A DNA stretch of 64,000 nt from Shinella curvata (GCF_022899935.1 NZ_JALJCJ010000008.1:124001-188000); one strand, 5' to 3'. Counted from the first letter of the stretch, positions 53,914 through 63,882 are shown. The notes: generated by a model from the sequence alone, not told the origin. Program-made: numbers and translations.

Positions 53914-53963
53914 CCGAAAACGTCGAGACCGCCGGTTTGAACCGGCGGTCTCGACGTTTTCGG
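53914..53963 (-). terminator. Long perfect inverted repeat after the flotillin gene
   Basis: Two 24-base arms, 53914-53937 and 53940-53963, are perfectly complementary around a 2-base centre. The arm ends are AAAA and TTTT, so the stem base gives a U-run in either direction, as in bidirectional intrinsic terminators. It lies 28 bases beyond the end of the flotillin gene and can also stop the convergent EAL transcript. The rest of 53569-53991 holds no recognisable gene. Confidence 0.75.
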
Positions 53964-53991
53964 ATGCTCAGTCGGCATCATCGGTTCCAGC

Positions 53992-55674
53992 TTAGACGTC
54001 GTCGCCCTGCGTCCTGTTGGTAGCATTTCCGATGGAGGCAGCGAGCAGGGCCTGCGTCGGATCGGCGCCCTTGAAGCCTGCTTGCGCGAGGATTTCATCC
54101 AGGATGGGTTTCTGGGCGGTGAAGTTCAGGAGTTGGCTGCTGAGGTCTCCGACCGTGTTGCCCGCAGCACTGCCACCGCCCCCGTTGCCTGCCAGGGCGC
54201 CGGCTAACCCGCCCGCACTAAAGATGCGGATATCGGAAATCTTCTCGATCGGCTTCATCGCCTGCTCGAGTGCTTGCGGAATGATCGCAACGCGCGCGCG
54301 TGCAAGCTCGAATTCGATGATGCTGGCCGAAAGTGCGTTGCGGGCTTCGTTGAGCGCCCGCTCCGCCTTCGCCTCTGCCTCGCCAAGTTCGATGACGCCG
54401 GTCGCTTTGATCTTGGCGGCCGCCGCGTCTGCCTCGGCCTGGATCTTGATCGCTGCAGCAAGGTTTTCCGCGGCCTGGCGCTCCGCTTCCGCCTTCACGG
54501 TGATGGCGGTGGCCGCCTGTTCGGCGTCCTTGCGGGCATCGAGCACGGCGATGCGCTTGGCGCGCTCGGCGATCTCGACTTCCCTCGCCGTGATGACCTG
54601 TTCCTCGGCGGTTGTGGCTGCGGCCTTGGCTTCGTCAGCTTTGGCGCGCGCCGCCTGTTCCTGCTCGCTCTTCTCTGCGACCGCGATCGCGGCATCAATG
54701 CGGGCGGATTCGGTGACCCGACGCGCTTCGGCTTCCCGCTCGGCAATCCCGCGTTCGGCGTCGATGCGCGCGGTTTCCTTCGCCTGACGTGCCTGGGAGT
54801 CCCGCTCGGCGATGCCCTTTTCAGTGTCGAGGCGCGCGGTTTCCTCGCTGAGACGTGCCAACTGTTCGGCCTTCGCCGCTTCCGCGCGAGTCTCGGCCGT
54901 CTTGTTGGCGATATCGCGTTCCTGCGACAGTTCGGCGTCGCGCTGTTCGCGTTCGATAGTCAGCCGGCGCAGCGAGGCTTCGCGATCCTTGGTCGCGATC
55001 TCGACCTCGTTGTCGCGGACAATCTGGTTGCGCTCGCGCTTACGCTCCTCAGTGATCTTGGTGAGCGCCGTCAGGCCCTCTGCGTCAAAGGTATTGTTCG
55101 GGTTGAAATGTTTGATGTCCGTCTGGTCGAGGCGGGTCAGCGACACCGATTCCAGCTCTAGGCCGTTCGATTGCAGGTCGTGCGCGACGGCTGCCTGCAC
55201 CGACTTGACGAACTCGGCGCGCTGCTCCTGCAGGTCGCGCAGCGACATGGTCGCGGCGACCGAGCGCAGGCCGTCGACGAATTTTGCCTCGACAAGCGCC
55301 TTCAGCGCATCCGCATCGTTCGTGCGGTCGCCGAGCGTCTGGGCGGCCAGTGCGATGTTTTCCGCATCCGGCTTCACACGGACATAGAACTCCGCTGTAA
55401 TATCGGCGCGCATGCGGTCCTTGGTGATCAGAGACTCGTTTTCTGCGCGCTTCACCTCAAGCCGGAGTGTGCTCAGCGACACCCAGGAATAGGAGTGGAA
55501 GATCGGCAGGATGATCGAGCCGCCATCAAGCACGACCTTCTTGCCACCGAGACCGGTGCGCACATAGGCCTTGTCGCGTGTGGCGCGCGTATAGAGCGAG
55601 GTCATGATGATGCCGATGACGACGATCGCCGTCACGATGACCCCGGCAATAAGTCCTACAGAGAGGAAATCCAT
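53992..55674 (-). CDS. Flotillin family protein (YqiK-like)
   Basis: 560 residues. One N-terminal membrane helix (residues about 6-28) is followed by a SPFH/band 7 domain (about 35-200). A long Ala/Glu-rich coiled coil runs from about 210 to 450 with repeated A-E-R-E/A-R-I-D-A blocks, and a Gly-rich C-terminal tail follows. Flotillins scaffold ordered membrane microdomains. It is the last gene of an operon with a PspA-family and a YqiJ-like gene, 6 bp from the latter, which is the known YqiJK/PspA association in envelope stress. Confidence 0.93.
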   Translation of the reverse strand: MDFLSVGLIAGVIVTAIVVIGIIMTSLYTRATRDKAYVRTGLGGKKVVLDGGSIILPIFHSYSWVSLSTLRLEVKRAENESLITKDRMRADITAEFYVRVKPDAENIALAAQTLGDRTNDADALKALVEAKFVDGLRSVAATMSLRDLQEQRAEFVKSVQAAVAHDLQSNGLELESVSLTRLDQTDIKHFNPNNTFDAEGLTALTKITEERKRERNQIVRDNEVEIATKDREASLRRLTIEREQRDAELSQERDIANKTAETRAEAAKAEQLARLSEETARLDTEKGIAERDSQARQAKETARIDAERGIAEREAEARRVTESARIDAAIAVAEKSEQEQAARAKADEAKAAATTAEEQVITAREVEIAERAKRIAVLDARKDAEQAATAITVKAEAERQAAENLAAAIKIQAEADAAAAKIKATGVIELGEAEAKAERALNEARNALSASIIEFELARARVAIIPQALEQAMKPIEKISDIRIFSAGGLAGALAGNGGGGSAAGNTVGDLSSQLLNFTAQKPILDEILAQAGFKGADPTQALLAASIGNATNRTQGDDV

Positions 55675-55680
55675 GGTCGT

Positions 55681-56340
55681 TTAGCCTCCGTTGTTGGAAT
55701 GGTGCTCGTCGGTGAAAGCGGTCGGTGCGGGGATGGCCTGGAAAAGGCCGTTCGCCCCGTCGACGATCAGCGCGAGGGCACCCGTCTCGATGATGTGCCC
55801 CGGCGCAGCCTGGGCACGCAGCGTATGGATATTGTCGTAGCGATCCTTGATTCGCACCGTGCCAGGATGGCCCTGGTCGAGCGGGCCGAGCGTCACGGTT
55901 CCGGTGAGCCCGATGAAATCGGCCTGTTCCTGCACGCTGGTCTCGTCGCGCGGAATGATGTGTGCAAGCCCGCGGCTCGACCAGCGGGTGACGGGGATTG
56001 CGAGGGCAAGCGCACCGGTGGTTGCGGCATAAAGTGGCAACGGTTCGCGGAACTGGCCGATGAAGGCCTGGATCGCGAAACCGGCGGCGGAAAACGCCGA
56101 GAGCAGGATGACGGCGAGCACGAGGATCGGTACGCCACCGGCGTTCAGCCAGGACATCCATCCACCGAGCAGCCCGGATTCCGCGTCGCCCGGCCCGTTG
56201 AAATCAAGCCCCTCGTCGAGCAGTCCGGAGGCAGATGCGCCCATCAGGACAGAAACGAGTTCGACAAGGCCGAGGCCTGCGACCGTCAAAAGTGCGATCC
56301 AGAAGGGGGCTGTGCCCGGCTGGACGATCGAATCCATCAT
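55681..56340 (-). CDS. YqiJ/NfeD-like OB-fold membrane protein
   Basis: 219 residues. Three to four hydrophobic helices occupy residues about 12-125, and a C-terminal OB-type beta domain (about 140-205) has G-x-x-G-T-V-T-L and I-K-D-R-Y-D-N strands. Proteins of this type partner flotillins in the membrane. Its start overlaps the PspA gene by 4 bases, and its stop is 6 bp from the flotillin gene. Confidence 0.85.
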   Translation of the reverse strand: MMDSIVQPGTAPFWIALLTVAGLGLVELVSVLMGASASGLLDEGLDFNGPGDAESGLLGGWMSWLNAGGVPILVLAVILLSAFSAAGFAIQAFIGQFREPLPLYAATTGALALAIPVTRWSSRGLAHIIPRDETSVQEQADFIGLTGTVTLGPLDQGHPGTVRIKDRYDNIHTLRAQAAPGHIIETGALALIVDGANGLFQAIPAPTAFTDEHHSNNGG

Positions 56341-56981
56341 CGCTCACCCTGTTTGAAGGCATTGAGACGCGCCTCTATTGCCTTTTGACGTTGCAGACGG
56401 CCAAGTTCTTCGACCTCCGCTGTACCTTCCATAGCGGGTTTCGACGGAACCCCGGTGACACGCTCGACGGCCTTGAGGGCGTCGGCCAGGCGCTGGTCGT
56501 TGCGTTGGGAGGGTGTTGCGGCCTGCGGCACGGTGCGCTCGGCGCGTTTGGCATCTTCCAGCCGCTTCGTCGCATCGGCGCGCGCGGACGCGATGCTGCG
56601 AAGCGTGGCTTCCGCTTCGGCAATCTCGGTGGCATTTTCCACAATGGCCTTCGACAGCGCGCCGCGCTGGGCCTCCAGATCGATCTGAACGCCGGTGGCC
56701 GCGCGGGCAAGGTCTTCACGGCCGCTTTCCAGGCCGACCTTGATCTTCTCGTCAAGGTCGCGGATTTCCGCGTCGAGGTCCTCTGCCTTGGCCTTCAGCC
56801 TGTGGCCGGCCGCCATGGCGACGCCGAGCGCTGCACGCGCCTCCTCGGCAATCGTGCCGATTTCACGGACGGCCTGCTGCGCCACCGCAACCGGGTTCGA
56901 TGCCTCTGCGGCATCGACCGCATTGTTGACGACACCGGCGATGACGCGCCCGAGGCGGGCGAGAATACCTTCGTTGGACAT
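56337..56981 (-). CDS. PspA/IM30 family protein
   Basis: 214 residues when started at ATG 56981, which has a strong AAGGAGG 5 bases upstream. An N-terminal amphipathic helix (I-L-A-R-L-G-R-V-I-A-G-V-V) is followed by a helical coiled coil through residue about 150 and a short C-terminal helix, as in PspA/Vipp1 membrane-remodelling proteins. It binds stressed inner membrane. The same frame is open upstream for another 155 codons, encoding a TnpB N-terminal-like segment (see the longer entry), so both a short and a long form may be made. Confidence 0.8.
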   Translation of the reverse strand: MSNEGILARLGRVIAGVVNNAVDAAEASNPVAVAQQAVREIGTIAEEARAALGVAMAAGHRLKAKAEDLDAEIRDLDEKIKVGLESGREDLARAATGVQIDLEAQRGALSKAIVENATEIAEAEATLRSIASARADATKRLEDAKRAERTVPQAATPSQRNDQRLADALKAVERVTGVPSKPAMEGTAEVEELGRLQRQKAIEARLNAFKQGER

Positions 56982-57446
56982 GGAGGCCTCCTTCTTCGGG
57001 TGAACGCCGGCCTGGATGCCAGCGTAGAGACAGATGGATGATCCGGCAAAGACGAGCCTTGCCTCGGCAAAATCGGCCCAGCCCTCGCGATAGCCGCTGG
57101 ACGCATAGGGCAGTATAATCCGGCCGGATAGCGTCGCGATGCTCACGCTGTCCGGCCCCTTGACTGCAAACAGCTTTGAGTCGAGCGGGATATCGGCGAT
57201 GATCTCACCGGGTTTGCGGCGGCCGTGATCGCGCAAAGCAAGCGTTGCAAGGCGAGAGGGAAGACCCGTCGTCGCCCGGATTTCCTCATAGGCCGCCTGA
57301 TGCAGCGCCACGATATTGGCGCCTTGCGTCAAGTCGAGGATCGCCATCGCCTGCTGGTAGGCGGCGAGCGTTTCTTCGAGCGCCCGCCGCGTGTCCGGCG
57401 TGGGCTGAAGGTCAAGCCGGAGACTGGATGTGAACCTTGCTGCCAT
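56337..57446 (-). CDS. Possible fusion: TnpB (OrfB) N-terminal-like domain in frame with PspA
   Basis: From ATG 57446 the frame runs without stop through the PspA gene (369 residues). Residues 1 to about 145 match the N-terminal wedge region of IS200/IS605 OrfB/TnpB: A-L-H-x-A-x-Y-E-E-I-R, G-L-P-S-R-L-A, then P-L-D-S-K-L-F-x-x-K-G-P-D-S-V-S-I-x-T-L-x-G-R-I-x-L-P-Y. The segment between the two motif groups is shorter than in TnpB, and the RuvC nuclease part is absent. The frame is intact, with its own well-formed promoter ending 6 bases before the ATG. It may be a domesticated domain or an inert leader fused by deletion. No IS ends are seen. Confidence 0.5.
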   Translation of the reverse strand: MAARFTSSLRLDLQPTPDTRRALEETLAAYQQAMAILDLTQGANIVALHQAAYEEIRATTGLPSRLATLALRDHGRRKPGEIIADIPLDSKLFAVKGPDSVSIATLSGRIILPYASSGYREGWADFAEARLVFAGSSICLYAGIQAGVHPKKEASMSNEGILARLGRVIAGVVNNAVDAAEASNPVAVAQQAVREIGTIAEEARAALGVAMAAGHRLKAKAEDLDAEIRDLDEKIKVGLESGREDLARAATGVQIDLEAQRGALSKAIVENATEIAEAEATLRSIASARADATKRLEDAKRAERTVPQAATPSQRNDQRLADALKAVERVTGVPSKPAMEGTAEVEELGRLQRQKAIEARLNAFKQGER

Positions 57447-57452
57447 GCATAA

Positions 57453-57481
57453 AATATAAAGCACTTCTTTGGTGCTTTCAA
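57453..57481 (-). promoter_or_regulatory. Sigma70-type promoter with embedded palindromic operator
   Basis: On the - strand, TTGAAA (57476-57481) and TATATT (57453-57458) are separated by exactly 17 bases. AAAGCAC and its complement GTGCTTT (57458-57464 and 57472-57478, 7-base spacer) fill the spacer, the classical position for a repressor. The -10 box ends 6 bases before ATG 57446, so the transcript would be leaderless or nearly so. No recognisable gene occupies 57482-57782 behind it. Confidence 0.7.
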
Positions 57482-57782
57482 GCTCTGAGCCGAATTATGA
57501 CCGCGAGGTGCATGGCCGCAAAGGCTCTGACGGCGGTGTTGGCGAAACGTAGGAGATTAGCGGAAAACGACTGTTCTCGGCCACAAACTGGCTATCCACT
57601 GGCACCTTGGACATGATTTGCTAAACGGGCCGTAGGGTCGTATCCCCTCAAGAGCTTTCTCATTGACGCTCGCAGGAGCTTGTCCAAGCTGCGGCATAGA
57701 TTAAACGGCTTGCCGCTGAGTTCTGCACGCCGAAGCGAGCTCTTCCCTGCTGGAAGTCGCGCGTGTGGACAGTTCAAATGTT

Positions 57783-58391
57783 CTAAGTCAGGGCTGCTGA
57801 TGGCCCGCCGACTGGCTGATCGATAGCAGATCGGATCAAAACTGCCGCGGCCTCGCCAGCACTCAGCAAGTAGCTGGGATCGCTGTGGAGCAGTACGACG
57901 GAGAATGCGCCATCCAGCAGAAGAATGATCTGTCGTGCCGCTAAATTCGCCTGTTCGGAGGAAACGACCTCTACAAGGACGGAGCCTAGCCACTCTTCAA
58001 CGCGCTTCTTGTGTCGGCGGCCGGCCACGATCGCTGGATGGCCCGGGAGGTTGACGAGTTCGACAGACGTACGCAGGAAGCCGCAGCCTTTCCACTTCGG
58101 ATGCCCAGCGGAGCGCGCCAACTCGTCGAAGATCCCCTTGATTTTTTCGGCGACGTCACCGTCGGTCTCGGCAAACCATTTTTGGAAAAGCGCGAGGTTG
58201 GGCTGATCGCGAGCCTCGAGATGAGAGGCTATCAGATCGTCCTTGCTACGGAAATGGTAATAAAGGGTGCGCTTGGTGACACCGGTCTTCTCGGCGACAG
58301 CATCCATGCTGACGGCACGGATGCCCTCGTCGTGAAAGAGCCTGCTTGCTGCCGCGAGGATGCGGTCTTTCGTGGATATCTCAGAGGTCAT
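57783..58391 (-). CDS. TetR family transcriptional regulator
   Basis: 202 residues. The N-terminal TetR HTH (about 8-55) shows I-L-A-A-A-S-R-L-F-H-D-E-G and T-G-V-T-K-R-T-L-Y-Y-H-F-R-S-K. The C-terminal ligand-binding helices are unremarkable. It is divergent from an alpha/beta-hydrolase gene, with 60 bp between, and probably represses it and the following SDR gene. Confidence 0.93.
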   Translation of the reverse strand: MTSEISTKDRILAAASRLFHDEGIRAVSMDAVAEKTGVTKRTLYYHFRSKDDLIASHLEARDQPNLALFQKWFAETDGDVAEKIKGIFDELARSAGHPKWKGCGFLRTSVELVNLPGHPAIVAGRRHKKRVEEWLGSVLVEVVSSEQANLAARQIILLLDGAFSVVLLHSDPSYLLSAGEAAAVLIRSAIDQPVGGPSAALT

Positions 58392-58399
58392 TCTGTTGA

Positions 58400-58421
58400 G
58401 TATACCGACCAGTGAATATAC
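58400..58421. promoter_or_regulatory. Imperfect 22-bp inverted repeat, candidate TetR operator
   Basis: GTATA (58400-58404) and TATAC (58417-58421) flank an ACCGACCAGT core in the 60-bp gap between the TetR gene and the hydrolase gene. The core resembles TetR-family sites with the ACCGACCGGT pattern. Position and composition support an operator. Confidence 0.5.
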
Positions 58422-58451
58422 ACAATATCTGACTGGGGATAGCCTTTCGAT

Positions 58452-59405
58452 ATGGACAGTCGAACTTGCACCTCATGCACCTCCTTCTCCACCCCTGTGA
58501 CCCTTTCGGCAGGCGACGGCGTGCAGCTTTTGGGAGACTTGTGGGAAGGTTCGAACAGTTTCGGACATGGACGGGTCATCATCAATCCGGCAACCGGCGT
58601 AGCGGCGCGCTACTACCACCGATATGCCCGCTTCCTCGCCGAGCGCGGGTTTTCAGTCCTTACGTATGACTACCGTGGCATTGGCCGTTCTCGGCCAGAG
58701 ACGCTGCGTGGTTGCGGTTTTCGCTGGCGGGATTGGGGAGAACTGGATTTTGAAGCGGCAGTACGCTTTATGCAGAACTCAAACAGCAGCTCACGCTCAA
58801 GGCGCAGTCCGCTTCTCGTCATTGGCCATAGTATCGGCGGTTTTCTTCCAGGCCTCGCCGAGGCGGGGAAGGACGTCGACAGAATCCTCACCGTGGGCGC
58901 GCAGTACGCCTGGTGGGGAGACTATGCGCGCGAACGGCGCCTGGGCCTTTTTCTCAAATGGCATCTCGCAATGCCAATGCTGACATTCCTGTGCGGGTAT
59001 TTTCCAGGCAAGCGGATAGGCCGGCTCGAGGATCTGCCGGCCGGGGTCGCCCACGAATGGGCGTTCCGCGGCCCGCGGTTCGAATCGAGCTACAGCATTG
59101 AGGCACGCAGAACGGTACTTGCGCGGATGCAGGCGGTTATGGCGCCGATCCTCGCCATAACCGTATCGGATGATGAACTGGGAACGGTTACCGCGGTGCG
59201 ACGGGGGCTTGGTTACTACACCACCGCCGATCGCATAATTGTTTCTCTACGCCCTGAGGACTATGGGCGCGCCAAGATCGGCCATTTCGACCTTTTCCAC
59301 GATAGTCACGCGACAGGCTTTTGGCTCGATACCCTGTTGTGGTTACGCGACGGACAAAATCCCTGGCCAGATCGAACGATGAGCCTGAATCCGAAGAGTT
59401 TGTAG
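58452..59405 (+). CDS. Alpha/beta hydrolase
   Basis: 317 residues. The nucleophile elbow is G-H-S-I-G-G near residue 120, and T-Y-D-Y-R-G-I-G-R-S near residue 75 is the usual strand before it. An Asp in the second half and a late His in I-G-H-F-D-L-F complete a plausible triad. The protein resembles cytoplasmic serine-aminopeptidase/lysophospholipase-like hydrolases. The substrate is unknown. It is followed 72 bp later by an SDR gene, and both appear controlled by the divergent TetR protein. Confidence 0.85.
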   Translation: MDSRTCTSCTSFSTPVTLSAGDGVQLLGDLWEGSNSFGHGRVIINPATGVAARYYHRYARFLAERGFSVLTYDYRGIGRSRPETLRGCGFRWRDWGELDFEAAVRFMQNSNSSSRSRRSPLLVIGHSIGGFLPGLAEAGKDVDRILTVGAQYAWWGDYARERRLGLFLKWHLAMPMLTFLCGYFPGKRIGRLEDLPAGVAHEWAFRGPRFESSYSIEARRTVLARMQAVMAPILAITVSDDELGTVTAVRRGLGYYTTADRIIVSLRPEDYGRAKIGHFDLFHDSHATGFWLDTLLWLRDGQNPWPDRTMSLNPKSL

Positions 59406-59477
59406 AGGCGGACGTCGAGCATCTGCGCCCTCAAAGAAAAGACCGCGTGATCTGGCGAAGAGTTCAGGAGCTATGAG

Positions 59478-60242
59478 ATGACGACAAGCAGCACGACAAA
59501 GCCCAGGGAAACCCTTCTGGTCTCCGGGGGATCGCGGGGCATCGGAGCGGCAATTGTGCGACGTGCGGTTCTAGACGGGTATGACGTTTGCTTCAGCTAC
59601 CGCGAGAACGCAGCCTCGGCGGCTGCCCTCGTCGAGTCGCTTTCCGGTGCCGGGCCGCAACTGCACGCCGTCAAGGGTGACTTGGGGGATCCTGATTTTC
59701 CAGCTTCGTTCTTCGCGGAAGCCAGCGACGTCCTTGGTGCTCCGGTCGCGCTTGTTAACAACGCTGGTATCACCGGGCAGATTGGCCGCTTTGCCAATCT
59801 TCCGCTGCCCGCGCTGCGTCGGACACTCGACGTCAACGTGATGGGTACGATTCTCTTGTGCCAATGCGCTATTCGCTATTGGGAGAGCAACGCCATCAAG
59901 GGCCGGATCGTCAATATCTCCTCAATCGCATCGACACTCGGCGCGCCGGGTGAGTATGTGCACTACGCAGCGAGCAAGGCGGCAATCGAAGCCCTCACAA
60001 TCGGTCTCGGCAAAGAAGTTGCTCCACTAGGAATTCGCGTTAATGCGGTTGCTCCCGGCACAACGCACACCGACATCCATGCAGACGGAGGGGATCCGGA
60101 TCGACCGTTTCGCGTGGCATCTAAAATACCGCTTGGCCGAGCGGCAGACGCCAACGAGATTGCAGCGGCAGTCCTTTGGCTGCTCTCTACGGAAGCAACC
60201 TATGTCGCCGGCAGCGTTTTAAGGGTCGGTGGCGGCCTGTAG
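59478..60242 (+). CDS. SDR family oxidoreductase
   Basis: 254 residues, classical SDR: SGGSRGIG cofactor turn, NNAG, catalytic Ser in N-I-S-S-I-A, the Y-A-A-S-K pair, and a C-terminal R-V-G-G-G-L. The residues after strand 2 (S-Y-R-E-N) suggest NADP. An AGGAG lies just before the ATG. The product resembles 3-oxoacyl-ACP reductase/glucose dehydrogenase-type enzymes; the substrate is undetermined. Confidence 0.9.
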   Translation: MTTSSTTKPRETLLVSGGSRGIGAAIVRRAVLDGYDVCFSYRENAASAAALVESLSGAGPQLHAVKGDLGDPDFPASFFAEASDVLGAPVALVNNAGITGQIGRFANLPLPALRRTLDVNVMGTILLCQCAIRYWESNAIKGRIVNISSIASTLGAPGEYVHYAASKAAIEALTIGLGKEVAPLGIRVNAVAPGTTHTDIHADGGDPDRPFRVASKIPLGRAADANEIAAAVLWLLSTEATYVAGSVLRVGGGL

Positions 60243-60550
60243 GCTGACAGCGTAGATGAAGCGAAATCAACGCCGCTCCTCCGGCGCGTCCGCTTGCTAA
60301 CTGCTATGACCGGTTTGAGCCGATAGCAGACCCTCGCGAACCGCTTGGGTCTGGCTGGTTTCGTCTCCTGGATTGCAGATGCAGTCAGACCGCTATCGGC
60401 GCTTTACCAGTGGTTCCGCGCCAGACAGACATATATCTCCGCTTGGGAACTACAACATGCTCGTTCATTCTAGGGGTGGGGTGGCCGGTTCTGACCATTT
60501 CAAGAGCCCCGAGCATTTCCACGCAGTTGGTGCCTTCTCCACGAACCAGC
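60243..60550. other. Intergenic region, no recognisable gene
   Basis: The 308 bp between the SDR gene and the convergent oxidase gene contain only short frames without family similarity or ribosome binding sites. No clear terminator hairpin was found by eye. Confidence 0.5.
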
Positions 60551-61741
60551 TTATTTTATCGCCATATGGCCGATGATCATGTCTGCGATTGGAAGTGCTG
60601 ACGTTGCGGCGGGGGATGGAGCGTTGCAGACGTGCAGCATTCGCTCGGTTTCGGCAAAGAGGAAATCGTGGATAAGCGTGCCGTCCTTGCGCACTGCTTG
60701 TGCACGGATCCCTGCCTCGCAGGGAAGAAGGTCGTCAAGGCCAAGGCTTGGGCAATATTTCTGACATTCCTTCAGGTAACCCGCTTTCCAGAAGGAGTTT
60801 CGGAACTCCTCAACGGCGGATTTCCGATGCGCAAATATCGTCTTCCAGAAACCGGGAAAGCGGACGATATCGGCGGTGTCGGAAAGATTGACCGATAGGC
60901 GTGGATAGCCCTCGCGAGCAAAACCAATGACCGCGTTTGGTCCAACGGTCACGCCGCCGTCGATCATGCGTGTAAGATGGATACCCAGGAAGGGCAATGC
61001 CGGGTCGGGGATCGGGTATATGAGGTGACGGACAATGGCGTTCTTGTGAGGCGGTAGACGATAGTACTCACCCCGGAAGGGAACGATGCGGTGTTCGATC
61101 GAAAGACCCGCGAGCATTGCGAGTCGATCCGATTGCAGTCCGCCACATGCAATCAGCTTCTTCGCACGCCAACTCCGGCCTTCGGTGTCTATATCCACGG
61201 CGACCGTTGTCTCGCGGATACCGGATACTCGGGTCGAGAGGTGGATTTCACCGCCAAGTGCTTCGACGCGTCGCCCCATCGCGCGGCAGATATCGGAGTA
61301 ATCGACGATGCCAGTCGACGGGACAAAGAGCGCGCCGAGACCATTGATGTTCGGCTCCCGCTCCTTCAGTTCTTCGGCGTCGATCCTGCAGGCCTCGATG
61401 CCGTTCTGCCTGGAACGTTCGTGGAGGGCCTCCATCCGCGCCATTTCGGCGGCAGATGTCGCAACAAGCAGTTTGCCGCAAACGTCGAAATGAACGTTAT
61501 TTTCGGCGCAAAAGACCTTTGTCGCAGCAGCGCCCTTGCGGCAAAGTTCTGCCTTCAGACTGCCTGGCGGATAGTAGATGCCGGCATGGATGACCCCGCT
61601 GTTGTGACCGGTCTGATGTTGCGCAAGCCGATTTTCCTTTTCAAGCAGGACGAGGCTGATGCCCGGCATTGTCTCGAGAAGTCGCATGGCCGTTGCGAGA
61701 CCGACGATGCCGCCCCCGATGACGCAGTAGTCGAAGATCAT
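60551..61741 (-). CDS. lhgO: L-2-hydroxyglutarate oxidase
   Basis: 396 residues, the family length. The FAD-binding Rossmann motif I-G-G-G-I-V-G-L lies at residues about 8-15, followed by the LhgO-type H-Q-T-G-H-N-S-G-V-I-H-A-G-I-Y-Y segment near residue 45 and a D-Y-S-D-I segment near 145. It oxidises L-2-hydroxyglutarate to 2-oxoglutarate, passing electrons to the quinone pool. It lies 75 bp after a nucleoside/sugar-type ABC ATPase gene on the same strand, a neighbourhood that does not explain its role. Confidence 0.92.
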   Translation of the reverse strand: MIFDYCVIGGGIVGLATAMRLLETMPGISLVLLEKENRLAQHQTGHNSGVIHAGIYYPPGSLKAELCRKGAAATKVFCAENNVHFDVCGKLLVATSAAEMARMEALHERSRQNGIEACRIDAEELKEREPNINGLGALFVPSTGIVDYSDICRAMGRRVEALGGEIHLSTRVSGIRETTVAVDIDTEGRSWRAKKLIACGGLQSDRLAMLAGLSIEHRIVPFRGEYYRLPPHKNAIVRHLIYPIPDPALPFLGIHLTRMIDGGVTVGPNAVIGFAREGYPRLSVNLSDTADIVRFPGFWKTIFAHRKSAVEEFRNSFWKAGYLKECQKYCPSLGLDDLLPCEAGIRAQAVRKDGTLIHDFLFAETERMLHVCNAPSPAATSALPIADMIIGHMAIK

Positions 61742-61816
61742 GTCGTGCGCTCTTGAATGTTCAAATCCTGCGCCTCATCCTCTTGCAATGGTGCTTGCTT
61801 CCGCCGGTATCCTGTC

Positions 61817-62914
<1,098 letters not shown>

Positions 62915-62946
62915 GTTTCCATCTCCTTTCGATATCCGTGCCGGCG

Positions 62947-63870
62947 TTACCGCAGGAGGTCGAACATCAGCTTGAAGAAGCGGTCTGCGTCCACCTCATA
63001 GGCAATACGGGCATTGTCCGGCTCGCCGCGTTCCTTCCAGAAATCGGCAACGGTCGCACCGAACGTATAAGTACCGTTGAGATCGACGCCGATGTGGACG
63101 GGTCTGGTGCGCACGAGCGTCGGATCGATCACGAGCGCCAGGGCGAGCGGATCGTGCATGGCGCCGCCGACACCCATCGAGTTGCGATGCAGTTTCTCGT
63201 AGAAGCGCAGCCAATCCATCACCAGCTTGCCGAGCTGGGTGTCGATCCTGCCGAGTTCCTCATACTGATCGGCTTCGATCAGCACCTGCATGGTGACATC
63301 CAGGCCGACCATCGTAATCGGCACACCGCTGTCGAGTACGATCTTCAGCGATTCCGGATCGCAGAAAGCGTTAAATTCCGTCGGCGTGATGATCTCGCTC
63401 TTGCGATAAAACACGCCGCCCATCCAGATCAACTCCTTGATCTTGGACAGGACTTCGGGATGCTTCAACACGAGCAGGCCGATATTGGTGAGGGGACCGG
63501 TGGCGACGACGGTCATCGGCTCGGCCGCAGCGGCCAGTTTCTCAGCAAGGAAATCGACAGCATGCTGGGCGATCGGACCGCGTTTGGGCTCCGGCAGATA
63601 AGGCGAGCCGTCCATGCCGCTGGGACCATCGGCCGTGCCGAGCACCAGGGGACGGGCGAGCGGGCGTGCGCAACCGGCGGCAACCGGCACATCCGTGGCG
63701 CCGAGGAAATCGAGAACGCGGATCGCGTTCGCTGTGGTGCGTTCAAGCTCTGCATTGCCGCACGTCGTCGTGACGCCAAGAAGGTCGATCGCTGGCGAGC
63801 GGTGCGCCATGACAAGCGCAATGGCGTCGTCGTGACCGGGATCGCAGTCGTAGAGAATAGGGGTGGCCAT
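62947..63870 (-). CDS. Nucleoside hydrolase (inosine-uridine preferring type)
   Basis: 307 residues. The calcium-binding DxDPGxDD motif is at residues 8-15 (Asp8, Asp10, Asp14, Asp15), with L-L-G-V-T-T-T-C-G-N next and a late Asp in M-H-D-P-L-A. It splits the N-glycosidic bond of ribonucleosides to base and ribose in the cytoplasm. It is 32 bp from the ABC ATPase gene and 12 bp from a second nucleoside hydrolase gene, indicating a nucleoside uptake-and-salvage operon. Confidence 0.94.
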   Translation of the reverse strand: MATPILYDCDPGHDDAIALVMAHRSPAIDLLGVTTTCGNAELERTTANAIRVLDFLGATDVPVAAGCARPLARPLVLGTADGPSGMDGSPYLPEPKRGPIAQHAVDFLAEKLAAAAEPMTVVATGPLTNIGLLVLKHPEVLSKIKELIWMGGVFYRKSEIITPTEFNAFCDPESLKIVLDSGVPITMVGLDVTMQVLIEADQYEELGRIDTQLGKLVMDWLRFYEKLHRNSMGVGGAMHDPLALALVIDPTLVRTRPVHIGVDLNGTYTFGATVADFWKERGEPDNARIAYEVDADRFFKLMFDLLR

Positions 63871-63882
63871 GGATGTGATCCT

